DNA of 32,774 nucleotides from Flavobacteriaceae bacterium. GTDB lineage: Bacteria; Bacteroidota; Bacteroidia; Flavobacteriales; Flavobacteriaceae. The stretch's first letter is position 1, and every line of letters starts with the position of its first letter. The translations under genes and the position numbers were made by a program. Shown one piece after another: positions 8,504 to 18,121 of this stretch. The stretch covers positions 1 through 32,774 of the forward strand of contig JAIUMH010000017.1 of assembly GCA_022565635.1 (NCBI GenBank), written 5' to 3'. The notes under the pieces were generated by a model that did not search any database, had not been told where the DNA came from, and saw nothing but the letters and a program-made list of their open reading frames with translations.

Positions 8504-9625
8504 ATGAATATTATAGAATTAAAAGATTTTTTCGAAAAAGAAAAAATACCACATATACCGAAATCAAAATTAACCTTTTTAAAAATCAGTAAGCAACCGC
8601 ATTACGAAAATGTAATGAGCAACATATATGCTTTCTTTTTCAATTCTGAACAGGAGCATGGTTTTAAAGATTTATTGTTAAACAGTTTACATCAATGCAT
8701 TATTGAAAATGAAGAATGGAAAGATTTTCCTTTCTACAATGATTATACTGTAAAGACAGAATACACTACCAAAAAAAGAGGAAGAATAGATTTATTATTA
8801 AAAAATGAATCGAGTGCAATAATCATAGAGAATAAAATGTACCACCATCTCGATAATGGACTAAATGATTACTGGACATCAGGTACGGAAGACTTAGAAA
8901 CTTCAGACGAATCAATAGGCGTCATACTCAGCTTAAAAAAGATAGAGCCTGGCAACAAGAATTTTATAAATATTACACACCAGCAACTAATGAAGAAAAT
9001 ACGCCAAAACTTTGGTGCATATCTTTTAGATGCTAAACCAAAATATATAGTTTATTTTCAGGATTTTCAACAAAACATTGACAACTTAAGCAAAAAAAAT
9101 ATGAAGCAGGAACACCTAGATTTTTATATCGAAAACAGCGACAAAATCAAAGCAATATTAGAACTAAATAAAAAATATAAAGATGCGGTTCATGAACAAT
9201 TTGTAGCACTTAAGGAGGGCAAATTATTTAGCGAACATTTTGAGTATGCAAATAAATACCCAAGCAAAAAAAGTCAATATTACAAGTTGGTAAGTGTTTT
9301 TCAATTAAGAAGGAAATCAAATTTAAGGATTAGGATTAAATTTTCTTATAGGCAACTCATTAATAAAGAGACTGATTTTTTGTTTAAGGTAAGAATAGAT
9401 ACCAAACAAAAATTAGAAAATTCAGTTTTTAATAGACTTATTGATGACTTAAGCGGGCAAATACATTTTGAAGGGAATAACAAAAGTGACACAACATTCA
9501 TTACAAAAATTTATTACCCTACTAAGGAGGAAAGAAAAAATCTAACTAACTATATTTTAGATAAACTAAAAGAGGATGATTTGATTAATATAGCAGTGAA
9601 AATAGGGAATCACTTAAACGCTTAG
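8504..9625 (+). CDS. PD-(D/E)XK nuclease superfamily protein
   Basis: Nuclease core 'RGRIDLLLKNESSAIIIENKMYHH' (D-x(n)-ExK), similar to the PDDEXK_4-type layout. Confidence 0.75.
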   Translation: MNIIELKDFFEKEKIPHIPKSKLTFLKISKQPHYENVMSNIYAFFFNSEQEHGFKDLLLNSLHQCIIENEEWKDFPFYNDYTVKTEYTTKKRGRIDLLLKNESSAIIIENKMYHHLDNGLNDYWTSGTEDLETSDESIGVILSLKKIEPGNKNFINITHQQLMKKIRQNFGAYLLDAKPKYIVYFQDFQQNIDNLSKKNMKQEHLDFYIENSDKIKAILELNKKYKDAVHEQFVALKEGKLFSEHFEYANKYPSKKSQYYKLVSVFQLRRKSNLRIRIKFSYRQLINKETDFLFKVRIDTKQKLENSVFNRLIDDLSGQIHFEGNNKSDTTFITKIYYPTKEERKNLTNYILDKLKEDDLINIAVKIGNHLNA

Positions 9626-9825
9626 TTTTGAGAATTTTGCGACCTAGGAGCATAGCTTTGGTTGTATGTTGTTATAAAAACATAGAATAAAACTTAGAAA
9701 CGTCCTAGTTTTTAAACAAACAATGATAGATTCAAACTATATGTTTGAAATGTAAGTAAATTATAAAACAAAAGGATTATGGGGAAGAGAAAGTTAAGTG
9801 TTGCCATAAGAAATACAATAAGAAA

Positions 9826-10143
9826 ATGAAAAATCTTTCTGATGCTGAGGAAAGAAAAATGAAGGAAGTGAAGCAATTGGCTATAATATTAATGGAGAAA
9901 CACAAGGTTTCACATTACAGTTTTCGTTTTGGGTATGGTTGGAGATATTTAGGTCGTTGTACATCAATTGCAATTATCCTAAACTATAAGCATGCTTTGT
10001 TCGGTGATATGGAAGATATAAAAAATACATTATTACATGAAATTGCACATCCAATTGTTGGCCTGGAAAATGGTCATTGCGAAGTTTGGCAACTAAAAGC
10101 AAAAGAATTAGGAGTAGTTTATAATCGTAATTTCCACAAATAA
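9826..10143 (+). CDS. Minimal SprT-like zinc metalloprotease domain protein
   Basis: 'TLLHEIAHPIVGLENGHCEVWQLKAKELG' matches SprT HExxH...H layout; 105 aa, no zinc ribbon. Confidence 0.75.
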   Translation: MKNLSDAEERKMKEVKQLAIILMEKHKVSHYSFRFGYGWRYLGRCTSIAIILNYKHALFGDMEDIKNTLLHEIAHPIVGLENGHCEVWQLKAKELGVVYNRNFHK

Positions 10144-10373
10144 TAACAATGTCAAAAAGAGAATTTATGGGGAGGCACAAACTTATTATAGAAAAACTAA
10201 TAAAGCTTCCTCTCAGTCTTTAAAAAAAATGAGACTTTTTATTTTTAGGGTCAAAGTTGAATAAATATAAATCTAAATGTGTCAAAAAGACATTTTCAAA
10301 GAAACCTGAACGATACTTGTTTGTTGTATAGTGTTAATATTCAAATTGATTTTTTTGGTTAAATTTATTTTAT

Positions 10374-10409
10374 AAAAAAAGAGGCAATTTTGAATTGCCT
10401 CTTTTTTTA
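10374..10409. terminator. Bidirectional Rho-independent terminator
   Basis: AAAAAAA-GAGGCAATT-ttg-AATTGCCTC-TTTTTTT, between the convergent SprT-like gene side and yajC. Confidence 0.9.
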
Positions 10410-10430
10410 TAAATTACAGAAATAATTTAA

Positions 10431-10727
10431 TTATTTCTTCTTTTCCTCTTTGGGTTTATTGATTGCTAGTGATAATTCATTAGAGATTGATGATTTATCA
10501 AAAGTTAGTTTTCCTGCACCAGTTTCAATGATGATAGCATTTAATTTTTCGCTAAAATCAACAACTTTTCCGTGCAGTCCACTTTTTGTAACTACCTTAT
10601 CTCCTTTTTTAAGCTCTTCAATAAACTTTTTTTCTTCCTTTTGTCTTTTCATTTGTGGGCGTATCATAAAAAAATACAATACCACAAAAATTAACAATAA
10701 TGGAAGTAAACCTGTAATTTGATCCAT
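10431..10727 (-). CDS. yajC: Preprotein translocase subunit YajC
   Basis: PLLLIFVVLYFFMIRPQMKRQKE ... GDKVVTKSGLHGKV. Confidence 0.95.
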   Translation of the reverse strand: MDQITGLLPLLLIFVVLYFFMIRPQMKRQKEEKKFIEELKKGDKVVTKSGLHGKVVDFSEKLNAIIIETGAGKLTFDKSSISNELSLAINKPKEEKKK

Positions 10728-10729
10728 AA

Positions 10730-11209
10730 TTATTTAACTGGTGAACCTGCTTGTGCACCTCCTTTAGGATTCACAAAAGCTTTAATTCTGATTGTTTCTC
10801 TTCCAGACTCTGTGTTAGCAGTAATTCTAACAGTTTTCATCTGTTGGTTGGGTTTACCTCTTGTGTTAAATTTCACTGTCATTTCAGCTTGGTCACCAGG
10901 AGCAATAGCTTCATTTTTAGGGTAAGAAGGAACCGTACAACCACAAGACGCTTTAGCGTTGCTAATAATTAATGGAGCTTCACCCGTATTGGTAAAGGTA
11001 AATGTGTGTTCAACCACATCTCCCTCTTCAACATTACCGAAATCATGCTCTTTTTCGTCAAATGTTAGAACTGGAAACTTGTCTTCCTGAGCAGCTTTCT
11101 CTGATGCTTCAGCAACCTTATTTTCATCTACTTTTTTGGAAGCATCTTCATTGCAAGAGGTAAAGGATACCAATGCAAATGAAACTAACAATAAAAATAC
11201 CTTTTTCAT
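10730..11209 (-). CDS. DUF1573 domain lipoprotein
   Basis: Lipobox FTSC; 'EHDFGNVEEGDVVEHTFTFTNTGEAPLIISNAKASCGCTVP'. Confidence 0.93.
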   Translation of the reverse strand: MKKVFLLLVSFALVSFTSCNEDASKKVDENKVAEASEKAAQEDKFPVLTFDEKEHDFGNVEEGDVVEHTFTFTNTGEAPLIISNAKASCGCTVPSYPKNEAIAPGDQAEMTVKFNTRGKPNQQMKTVRITANTESGRETIRIKAFVNPKGGAQAGSPVK

Positions 11210-11257
11210 TTTTTATTTATTTTAAATTTGATGTCAAAAATAACAAAAAAATACTGA

Positions 11258-12196
11258 TTACATCAGCCCTCTTCCTACTTTATTTAATTTATCATTTTCT
11301 TTGTAGTCTTTGGCTATTTTATCTAAAACTCCGTTAATAAAGTAGCTACTTTTTGGCGTACTGTATTCTTTTGCAATTTCTAAGTATTCGTTTATAGTCA
11401 CTTTTACTGGTATGCTTGGAAACTTTTTAAATTCTGCTAAAGCCATACAAATCAAAACTTGATCAATTTCGGCAATACGGTCTTTTTCCCATCCTGGTGT
11501 TTTTCCATCTGTGTCTGCCAAAAGTTCATTGTAGTTCAATACCGTTTTTTTAAACAATTCACCAGCAAATTTTTTATCTTCAAAGTTTTTGAACAATGTA
11601 GGAATGCTTATTTCTTCCTCTTTTTTGATGTGTTTAAGAAACTTTATTATACTTGTGTTTACAATAGGAAAGTCATCTAACCAAGTAAGTTTGTGGTCTT
11701 CATAATATTCGTATAAACTATCATTAGGGGCTAAGACTTTTTTATAGAATTGAATTACAAAGTCTTTGTCTTCTTTATAACTTTGAAATTCATCTTCTAA
11801 ATAGGATTTATATAGTTCACTTTTAAAAAGCTCATCCCAAATATTTCTAGGTATTTCAGGGTCATCTTTCCAGTTTCTCAATTTCCTATCCTCAATGAGT
11901 AGTTGTAGCTGATCACAATTTTCTAGTTGATGGATGAGTTGATTTTCTACAAATTTTAAATTTGGGGCTTTGTCTTGAGGGGTAGCTAAATGTTTTTTCT
12001 GAGATAATTCATAATATTTTTTAGCCTGATTTTTAACTTGAATAATCAAATCCAGATTAAGAATAAACAAATCATACATCTCGTGAATGCTTTTGTTTAA
12101 AAATTTTTCCTCAACGCCTATTTGATCTTTTTTGGATTGATTATAGGCGTAAATACTTTGCATAACTTTAGTGCGAATATGTCTTCTTGTAAGCAT
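11258..12196 (-). CDS. nusB: Transcription antitermination factor NusB
   Basis: MLTRRHIRTKVMQSIYAY N-terminus and C-terminal 'KVTINEYLEIAKEYSTPKSSYFINGVLDKI'; start chosen at the internal Met downstream of a TAnnTTTG promoter (ORF track extends to 12220). Confidence 0.92.
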   Translation of the reverse strand: MLTRRHIRTKVMQSIYAYNQSKKDQIGVEEKFLNKSIHEMYDLFILNLDLIIQVKNQAKKYYELSQKKHLATPQDKAPNLKFVENQLIHQLENCDQLQLLIEDRKLRNWKDDPEIPRNIWDELFKSELYKSYLEDEFQSYKEDKDFVIQFYKKVLAPNDSLYEYYEDHKLTWLDDFPIVNTSIIKFLKHIKKEEEISIPTLFKNFEDKKFAGELFKKTVLNYNELLADTDGKTPGWEKDRIAEIDQVLICMALAEFKKFPSIPVKVTINEYLEIAKEYSTPKSSYFINGVLDKIAKDYKENDKLNKVGRGLM

Positions 12197-12217
12197 AAGA
12201 ACTTTTGTAATTTTGCG

Positions 12218-12225
12218 CAAAAATA
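12218..12225 (-). promoter_or_regulatory. Bacteroidota -7 element TATTTTTG for nusB
   Basis: Reverse complement of CAAAAATA matches TAnnTTTG. Confidence 0.55.
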
Positions 12226-12345
12226 ACTTTTTTCAGTTCATTAGCCTTGTTTAATCCTTCAAAATTTAATCAATTTTTTCTGGGTAATGTTCAGTTGCTT
12301 TTTTGGGTTTTACATAATAAATAGTTGTTGTTTTGGCTTTATTAT

Positions 12346-12353
12346 TAAATTTG
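12346..12353 (+). promoter_or_regulatory. Bacteroidota -7 element TAAATTTG for the MscS gene
   Basis: TAnnTTTG with TTG 18 nt upstream (12325-12327). Confidence 0.6.
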
Positions 12354-12367
12354 CAAAAAAAAAACAG

Positions 12368-13639
12368 ATGTCAATTTTTAAACTATCCAGATATTTTTAT
12401 GATGTATTGAAGGAAGCTGGTTTAAGCCATGAAAACGCAGCTCTTCTCAACTTATTTATTAATGCCATTATAGTTTTAATTTTAGCTTATGTTTTATTCA
12501 AGTTAATGCGTTACGTAGCAGAGACTTTTGTAACATCACTGGCTGAGAAGTCAAAGACAAAATTTGATGATTATTTAGTAAAAAATAAGACCTTTTTACA
12601 TCTTTCTAATTTACTAACTATCAATTTTGTTTCTTTGTTGGTGCCTGACGTATTTCATGATTTTTCAGATTTGGAAGTAGTTGTAGAGAAAGGAATTAGC
12701 GTCCTCACTGTGGTGTTTGTAATTTGGTTGTTACGCAGTATTTTACTTACGCTGAAAGACTTTTTGAGAACAATTAAGGCGTTTAAAGACAAGCCAGTTG
12801 AGAGCTATATTCAAGTTTTTATGATTATCTTGTGGCTGTTTGCTCTTGTTTTAATTTTTGGAATTATAACTGGAAAGTCAGTAGCCAAGTTACTTACAGG
12901 ACTAGGAGCTTTGTCTGCTGTACTTCTTTTGGTTTTTAAAGACACCATTTTAGGTTTTGTTGCTAGCATACAAGTTACTGTTAATGATACGGTAAGGATA
13001 GGGGATTGGATTACCATGGAAAAATACGGAGCAGATGGAGATGTTTTTGAAATTAATTTGGCTTCAGTTAAAGTAAGAAATTTTGATAATACAATTACCA
13101 CAATTCCTACTTATTACCTGATTTCTGATTCTTTTAAAAATTGGAGAGGAATGGCTCAATCGGGCGGAAGAAGAATGAAGCGCTCTGTTTTAATTAAGAG
13201 TCAGAGTGTGAAATTTATTACTGATAAAGATTTGCCCAAATACAAAAATGTTCATCTAATTGCTGATTATGTGAAGGAGCGAAGTCTTGAAATTGATGAG
13301 CACAACAAAACCAATAAAGTAGATAAATCTGTTTTAGTGAACGGAAGGAATATGACTAATTTTGGTTTGTTTAGAAGGTATATTGATGCCTATCTTAGAA
13401 GTCACCCAGGAGTAAATCAGGAAATGATGATTATGTGCAGGCACTTGGCACCAACACCAAACGGAATTCCTCTTGAAATTTATGCATTTAGTGCTGATAA
13501 AGCTTGGGTTAAATATGAAGGCATTATGGCTGATATTTTTGACCATGTTTTTGCATCTGTACCTTATTTTGACTTAGAGGTTTTTGAATACCCAACCGGA
13601 ACAGATTTTACTAAGTTTACTACTAATCTAGATAGTTAA
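12368..13639 (+). CDS. Mechanosensitive ion channel family protein (MscS/YbdG type)
   Basis: Multiple TM helices then 'LLTGLGALSAVLLLVFKDTILGFVASIQVTVNDTVRIGDWI'; start moved from 12287 because a promoter element lies inside the upstream extension. Confidence 0.93.
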   Translation: MSIFKLSRYFYDVLKEAGLSHENAALLNLFINAIIVLILAYVLFKLMRYVAETFVTSLAEKSKTKFDDYLVKNKTFLHLSNLLTINFVSLLVPDVFHDFSDLEVVVEKGISVLTVVFVIWLLRSILLTLKDFLRTIKAFKDKPVESYIQVFMIILWLFALVLIFGIITGKSVAKLLTGLGALSAVLLLVFKDTILGFVASIQVTVNDTVRIGDWITMEKYGADGDVFEINLASVKVRNFDNTITTIPTYYLISDSFKNWRGMAQSGGRRMKRSVLIKSQSVKFITDKDLPKYKNVHLIADYVKERSLEIDEHNKTNKVDKSVLVNGRNMTNFGLFRRYIDAYLRSHPGVNQEMMIMCRHLAPTPNGIPLEIYAFSADKAWVKYEGIMADIFDHVFASVPYFDLEVFEYPTGTDFTKFTTNLDS

Positions 13640-13922
13640 TTTGAGTTGATTAGAAAAAAATAGTTACGTAATTTAAAAATTTGTCACCATCAAACCTTAT
13701 GTAAAATGTAGTACTTAATTTTATGGTGCAAAAGACAACTTACATTTTTAGTTTGTAATTCTATTAATAGGTCACATTAAACGAGATTTGGCTTATTATT
13801 GTAGTTGATTTTTTTCTTGTTATTTAAGTTTTAAGAAATAATATATTCAATTTAATATTCATTCGCTTAAGCTTAATGCTTAGTTTTCTCATATTTTTTG
13901 TACATTGTATCAAATTTTAGTC

Positions 13923-15356
13923 ATGAAGTATAGTTTTTTGATCATTTTGGTTACTTTTCTTCTTGTTTCTTGCAAGGATCAAAAGCCTGAGAGTAAGAAT
14001 GAAATTGCGAAAAATACAGTTGAAAATATAGAAGTTGATTTAGAAGAAATTAAGGAACGAGGGAGATTAAGAGCAATCACGACTTACAGTGGAACTACTT
14101 ATTTTTTGTACAGGGGCAGAACCATGGGTTTTGAATATGAATTGCTGAACCGTTTAGCTGAATTCTTAGAGGTTGAATTAGAAATTGTGATTGCAAGAAA
14201 TGAGGACGAATTGATGAAAATGCTTTTAGCTGGTGAAGGCGATATAATAGCTTATGGATACACCATTTTACCAAGTAGAAAAGAAAAGATAGAATTTACC
14301 AATCCATTGTATTTATCCAACCAAGTTTTAGTACAGAAAAAGCCAGTTAATTGGCGAAGAATGAAACTTCATCAAATTCAAAATCAATTAATTACTGATC
14401 CTATTCAATTGATTGGAGACACGGTTTCAGTAAAGAAAAACTCTTCTTATGCAGAACGTTTAAAAACGCTGAGTCAAGAAATTGGAGGAGAAATTATAAT
14501 TGATACTATTCCAGGCACCAAAACAACGGAAGAAATAATTAAAATGGTGGTTGATGGAGATATTAAATATACAGTTGTAGATCAAAATATTGCAACGATT
14601 AATGCTTCTTATTATCCTATTTTAGACGCCAATACCCAAATTAGTTTTTCTCAACAAATAGGTTGGGGGATAAGAAAAAATTCACCTGAATTACTTGAAC
14701 AGGTAAATACATGGATAGACCAATTTAAGAAAGAGGTTGATTTTCATGTTATTTTTAATAAATATTATAAAAATAAACGAAAATACAAGGTCCGTGTTAA
14801 AAGTGAATTTTACAGTATTAATGATCAAAAAATTAGTCCTTATGATGAGATGATTAAAAAATATGCTGATGAAATTGGGTGGGATTGGAGATTGGTAGCG
14901 TCTTTAGCATTTCAGGAATCACGCTTTGAACCACAGTCTGAATCTTGGGCTGGAGCCAAAGGCTTAATGCAAATTATGCCAGAGACAGCAAGAGAACTTA
15001 ACATTAACCCAAATGATCCATACGAAAGTGTAAGAGGAGGGACTTATTACTTGAATCAACTTTGGGAAAAAAATGATGACATTCAAGACTCTATCCAACG
15101 GATTAAATTTACATTAGCGGCTTATAATTGTGGTTATGCTCATCTTAAAGATGCGCAACGGGTTTCAAAACTGAAAGGTAGAGATCCGTTAATTTGGGAT
15201 GACAATGTTGAGTTATCAATATTAGATTTATCGCAGCCTGAATATTATAATTTGCCTGAAATGCGGTATGGTTATGTGCGTGGAATTGAACCCTATAATT
15301 ATGTGAGACAAATTTTTCAACGCTATGAACATTATAAAAAATTCGCTTCCAAATAA
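13923..15356 (+). CDS. MltF-like lipoprotein: solute-binding family 3 domain plus SLT lytic transglycosylase domain
   Basis: Lipobox LLVSC; SBP domain 'GRLRAITTYSGTTYFLYRGRTMGFEYELL'; SLT 'ESRFEPQSESWAGAKGLMQIMPETA'. Confidence 0.93.
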   Translation: MKYSFLIILVTFLLVSCKDQKPESKNEIAKNTVENIEVDLEEIKERGRLRAITTYSGTTYFLYRGRTMGFEYELLNRLAEFLEVELEIVIARNEDELMKMLLAGEGDIIAYGYTILPSRKEKIEFTNPLYLSNQVLVQKKPVNWRRMKLHQIQNQLITDPIQLIGDTVSVKKNSSYAERLKTLSQEIGGEIIIDTIPGTKTTEEIIKMVVDGDIKYTVVDQNIATINASYYPILDANTQISFSQQIGWGIRKNSPELLEQVNTWIDQFKKEVDFHVIFNKYYKNKRKYKVRVKSEFYSINDQKISPYDEMIKKYADEIGWDWRLVASLAFQESRFEPQSESWAGAKGLMQIMPETARELNINPNDPYESVRGGTYYLNQLWEKNDDIQDSIQRIKFTLAAYNCGYAHLKDAQRVSKLKGRDPLIWDDNVELSILDLSQPEYYNLPEMRYGYVRGIEPYNYVRQIFQRYEHYKKFASK

Positions 15357-15954
15357 ACCTTATTTACTTTCTGTTTTTGCTCTATTTTTTTCTTCATTTA
15401 TATTATCTTCTTGCGGTAGTACAATCAAATTGAACAATGAAGATTTGGATGAGTTTAGCTCAGCATCTGGTTTTTATTTTAATAATTATCCGTATTTAGT
15501 AGAGCAAACAAATTATCGGTTTCCATCCTTATTAGATGCATTTAAAATATATGAAATTCCCAAGGGTTGGGTTTACCTTGATTTTACTGATGCTGAAGAA
15601 TTACGAATTAGCTATCAAAACCAACGTGGAAAATTGATTAGTCATACCTATGAAGGAAAATTTAAAAATAATTATTATGAAATTTACTTTCATCGAATAA
15701 ATGCCGGTATACCACCTATATATTGGCAAACTCATATAGATAGAATGCGTATTGCTATTCATAAAGAAGGCAACCTAATGATTAATCATAAGTTTAAAAA
15801 TGGGAAATATTACTTTTTTGGTCTATTCTTTCAAAGCGTTACTAATGATTTAATGATTGATAAGGAAGTTAGTAAAAATCGACAGCAACTATATTTTAAA
15901 AAAGAAGAAATTTTACCTGATGATGCAATTAAAGATTTTAGGCTATTCCTCTAA
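15325..15954 (+). CDS. Hypothetical lipoprotein
   Basis: Hydrophobic N-terminus with lipobox LSSC; 32-nt overlap with the upstream gene. Confidence 0.65.
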   Translation: MNIIKNSLPNKPYLLSVFALFFSSFILSSCGSTIKLNNEDLDEFSSASGFYFNNYPYLVEQTNYRFPSLLDAFKIYEIPKGWVYLDFTDAEELRISYQNQRGKLISHTYEGKFKNNYYEIYFHRINAGIPPIYWQTHIDRMRIAIHKEGNLMINHKFKNGKYYFFGLFFQSVTNDLMIDKEVSKNRQQLYFKKEEILPDDAIKDFRLFL

Positions 15955-16569
15955 TTCAAAATCAGGGAAAATATTATCCATATATACTTCTTTGTCAAAA
16001 TTTAGAAAGTATTCAATGATTGGAGAATCTGGGTTTTTATCTTCAAACTTTGTAACTGCCTTATCAAGGCGGTCAAAGTCTTCAAGCAGAATATATGAAA
16101 ATAAAATAGCCGTTTCATCGTCCATTTCACTTCTTTCAAACTCTTCAGTAAGCTCTTCGTTTTTGTTTCTATCAATTCTTTCTTTAAATTTTACAATACT
16201 AGTTTCGTAGTATTCAAAAGCTTTTTCCTTATTGCCTTTTTTTTCTTCAAAAATACCGGCTAAAACCCAGTTTTCTGCTACTTCTGGAGCTTTGTCAATA
16301 ATGATTTCTATTTCATTAATGGCTTTTTGGTAGTCCGATTGGTTGAGGTAGACTTCAACTTTATTAACATGTGGCTTCTCAAAAGTCTCATCAATAGCAA
16401 TAGCTTCATCAAATAAATTTAACGCTTCTTCAAAATTTCCAGCTTGTAATTTAATAAGCCCTTGGTCATGAATTTTTTCAGCTTCAATTCTTAAAACCTC
16501 AGTTTGTTTTTGTTCATCCTCACAAGCTAAAGCTGTTAGTATTATTAGTGCAACAAGAATTTTTTTCAT
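15943..16569 (-). CDS. TPR-repeat lipoprotein
   Basis: Lipobox LTALAC; TPR-like 'GLIKLQAGNFEEALNLFDEAIAIDE'. Confidence 0.8.
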   Translation of the reverse strand: MKKILVALIILTALACEDEQKQTEVLRIEAEKIHDQGLIKLQAGNFEEALNLFDEAIAIDETFEKPHVNKVEVYLNQSDYQKAINEIEIIIDKAPEVAENWVLAGIFEEKKGNKEKAFEYYETSIVKFKERIDRNKNEELTEEFERSEMDDETAILFSYILLEDFDRLDKAVTKFEDKNPDSPIIEYFLNFDKEVYMDNIFPDFELEE

Positions 16570-16613
16570 TATAAAAAGTTTTTAAAGAATTTTTTAGCTA
16601 ATTTTAAATTTAT

Positions 16614-17534
16614 TTATTCTGTTTCATCTTCAGGCCAAGTAGGGTCTAGGTGGTCTGGGGTTCCATTGCCATTAGAATCTGGAAACGGTAAAATCAAATT
16701 TCCCTCTTCATCAAATTCCACCTCTTCTCGTGTAGGAACGCCATCACCATCGTCATCAGCATCTAAATAATTTGGCAAACCATTGTTATCCGTATCAACA
16801 TCTTGAACATTTCTAGTTTCATTTACGTCTTCTAACCAATTAGGTATTCCATCTCGATCGTGATCAGATTCTCTTGAGCGATATAATTGATAGGTGAAAA
16901 TAATGGGCTCATAACTAAAAATGCCTGAACCAATTGGGGTTTGGCCAAAATATCCAAGACCTGATGGAATAAATACAACGCCAAATCCAAAATCGTCATC
17001 AAAAATAAATGTTCCATCTGGATTTTCTGTAAACCCTCCAGCGCCTCTATAGGATGTTAGACCCTCTCTAAATCCAATAATGTTTTCTGTATTATCTAAC
17101 CATATAGGAGTAGGGGCTGAATCAAAAACTGTTTTTCTGATGGTCTGTCCGTGATAAGTAACCAGCACAGAATCGGCAAAAGTAGGTTTTCTTCGTTCTT
17201 GGTTTCCTTCCCTAAACTTAAGCTGAAATAAATCGTAATCAATACCACTTACAGTAACAGTTTCAGAAACAAGAAATTCAGATTCAATCACAGGTGGTTC
17301 TTGGGTATCTTCAGTAATTTCTTTAAACACAACAACCCTAGCGTTTTCGTTTAAAGGGTTTTCTTCAATTTCATAATAATGAGTTTCAAGAAAAGTTTGT
17401 ATTTCAACTTTGTCTTCTTCCCAAACTTCAACTGGGTCTCTTAGTTCTATACCACTGCCTCTGTCATCATCTGGACTACATGAAAATAGAATGATTCCAA
17501 GTAAAATAAGGAAAGCTAAAGGTGATTTATTCAT
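16614..17534 (-). CDS. FKBP-type peptidyl-prolyl isomerase lipoprotein with C-terminal thrombospondin type-3-like Ca-binding repeats
   Basis: Lipobox LFSC followed by SPDDD; FKBP-like 'DSVLVTYHGQTI...GFREGLTSY...IPSGLGYFGQ'; 'DHDRDGIPNWLED', 'DTDNNGLPNYLDADDDGDGVPTREE'. Confidence 0.85.
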   Translation of the reverse strand: MNKSPLAFLILLGIILFSCSPDDDRGSGIELRDPVEVWEEDKVEIQTFLETHYYEIEENPLNENARVVVFKEITEDTQEPPVIESEFLVSETVTVSGIDYDLFQLKFREGNQERRKPTFADSVLVTYHGQTIRKTVFDSAPTPIWLDNTENIIGFREGLTSYRGAGGFTENPDGTFIFDDDFGFGVVFIPSGLGYFGQTPIGSGIFSYEPIIFTYQLYRSRESDHDRDGIPNWLEDVNETRNVQDVDTDNNGLPNYLDADDDGDGVPTREEVEFDEEGNLILPFPDSNGNGTPDHLDPTWPEDETE

Positions 17535-17670
17535 CTGTTTATATTTAAATTTTTAATTCTTGATTATGTATTAAGAAACATCTTGTAACTCCAATTTAAC
17601 GGAAAAATTGTGAGGATGCTCAATAATTTATTATTTATCTTAAATTTGGGTGCAAGATACGATTTTCTCT

Positions 17671-17678
17671 TATTTTTG
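17671..17678 (+). promoter_or_regulatory. Bacteroidota -7 element TATTTTTG for the S4-domain gene
   Basis: TAnnTTTG 33 nt upstream of ATG 17711. Confidence 0.5.
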
Positions 17679-17710
17679 TGAAGTGTAAACCAAAGAGTCT
17701 TGAAAAGATT

Positions 17711-18121
17711 ATGCGAGTAGATAAGTATTTATGGTGTGTGCGTTATTTTAAAACACGAAGCATAGCCACTAAAGCCTGTAAAAAGGGCCAAATTAAAATT
17801 AGAGGTGAGGCAGTAAAACCGTCAAGAGAAGTTTATCCTCAGGATATTGTAGAGGTAAGGAAAAACCAAATTAACTACAAGATTAGAGTATTGGATTATC
17901 CTGAATCTAGAGTGGGTGCTAAATTGGTAAGTATATATTGTATGGACATTACCCCAAAGGAGAATCTTGAGAAACTAGATTTACTGAAATATTCAAAAGA
18001 TTATTACCGCAAAAAAGGAACAGGAAGACCTACTAAAAAAGACCGAAGAGAAATTGATGATTATTTAGATGTTGAAAATGAATTAGATAAAGAGCTAAGA
18101 AAAGATTCTGATGAAAAGTAA
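17711..18121 (+). CDS. S4-domain RNA-binding protein (HslR/Hsp15-like)
   Basis: MRVDKYLWCVRYFKTRSIATKACKKGQIKIRGEAVKPSREVYPQD. Confidence 0.9.
   Translation: MRVDKYLWCVRYFKTRSIATKACKKGQIKIRGEAVKPSREVYPQDIVEVRKNQINYKIRVLDYPESRVGAKLVSIYCMDITPKENLEKLDLLKYSKDYYRKKGTGRPTKKDRREIDDYLDVENELDKELRKDSDEK

Noticed and set aside
10450-10972. Plus-strand ORFs overlapping yajC and the DUF1573 gene
   Set aside because: Antisense shadows of well-supported genes.
12287-12367. N-terminal extension of the MscS ORF
   Set aside because: Contains a TAnnTTTG promoter element at 12346-12353; start at 12368 is better.
15857-16210. 117-aa plus-strand ORF
   Set aside because: Overlaps a lipoprotein end and the antisense of the TPR lipoprotein; Ser-rich shadow translation.
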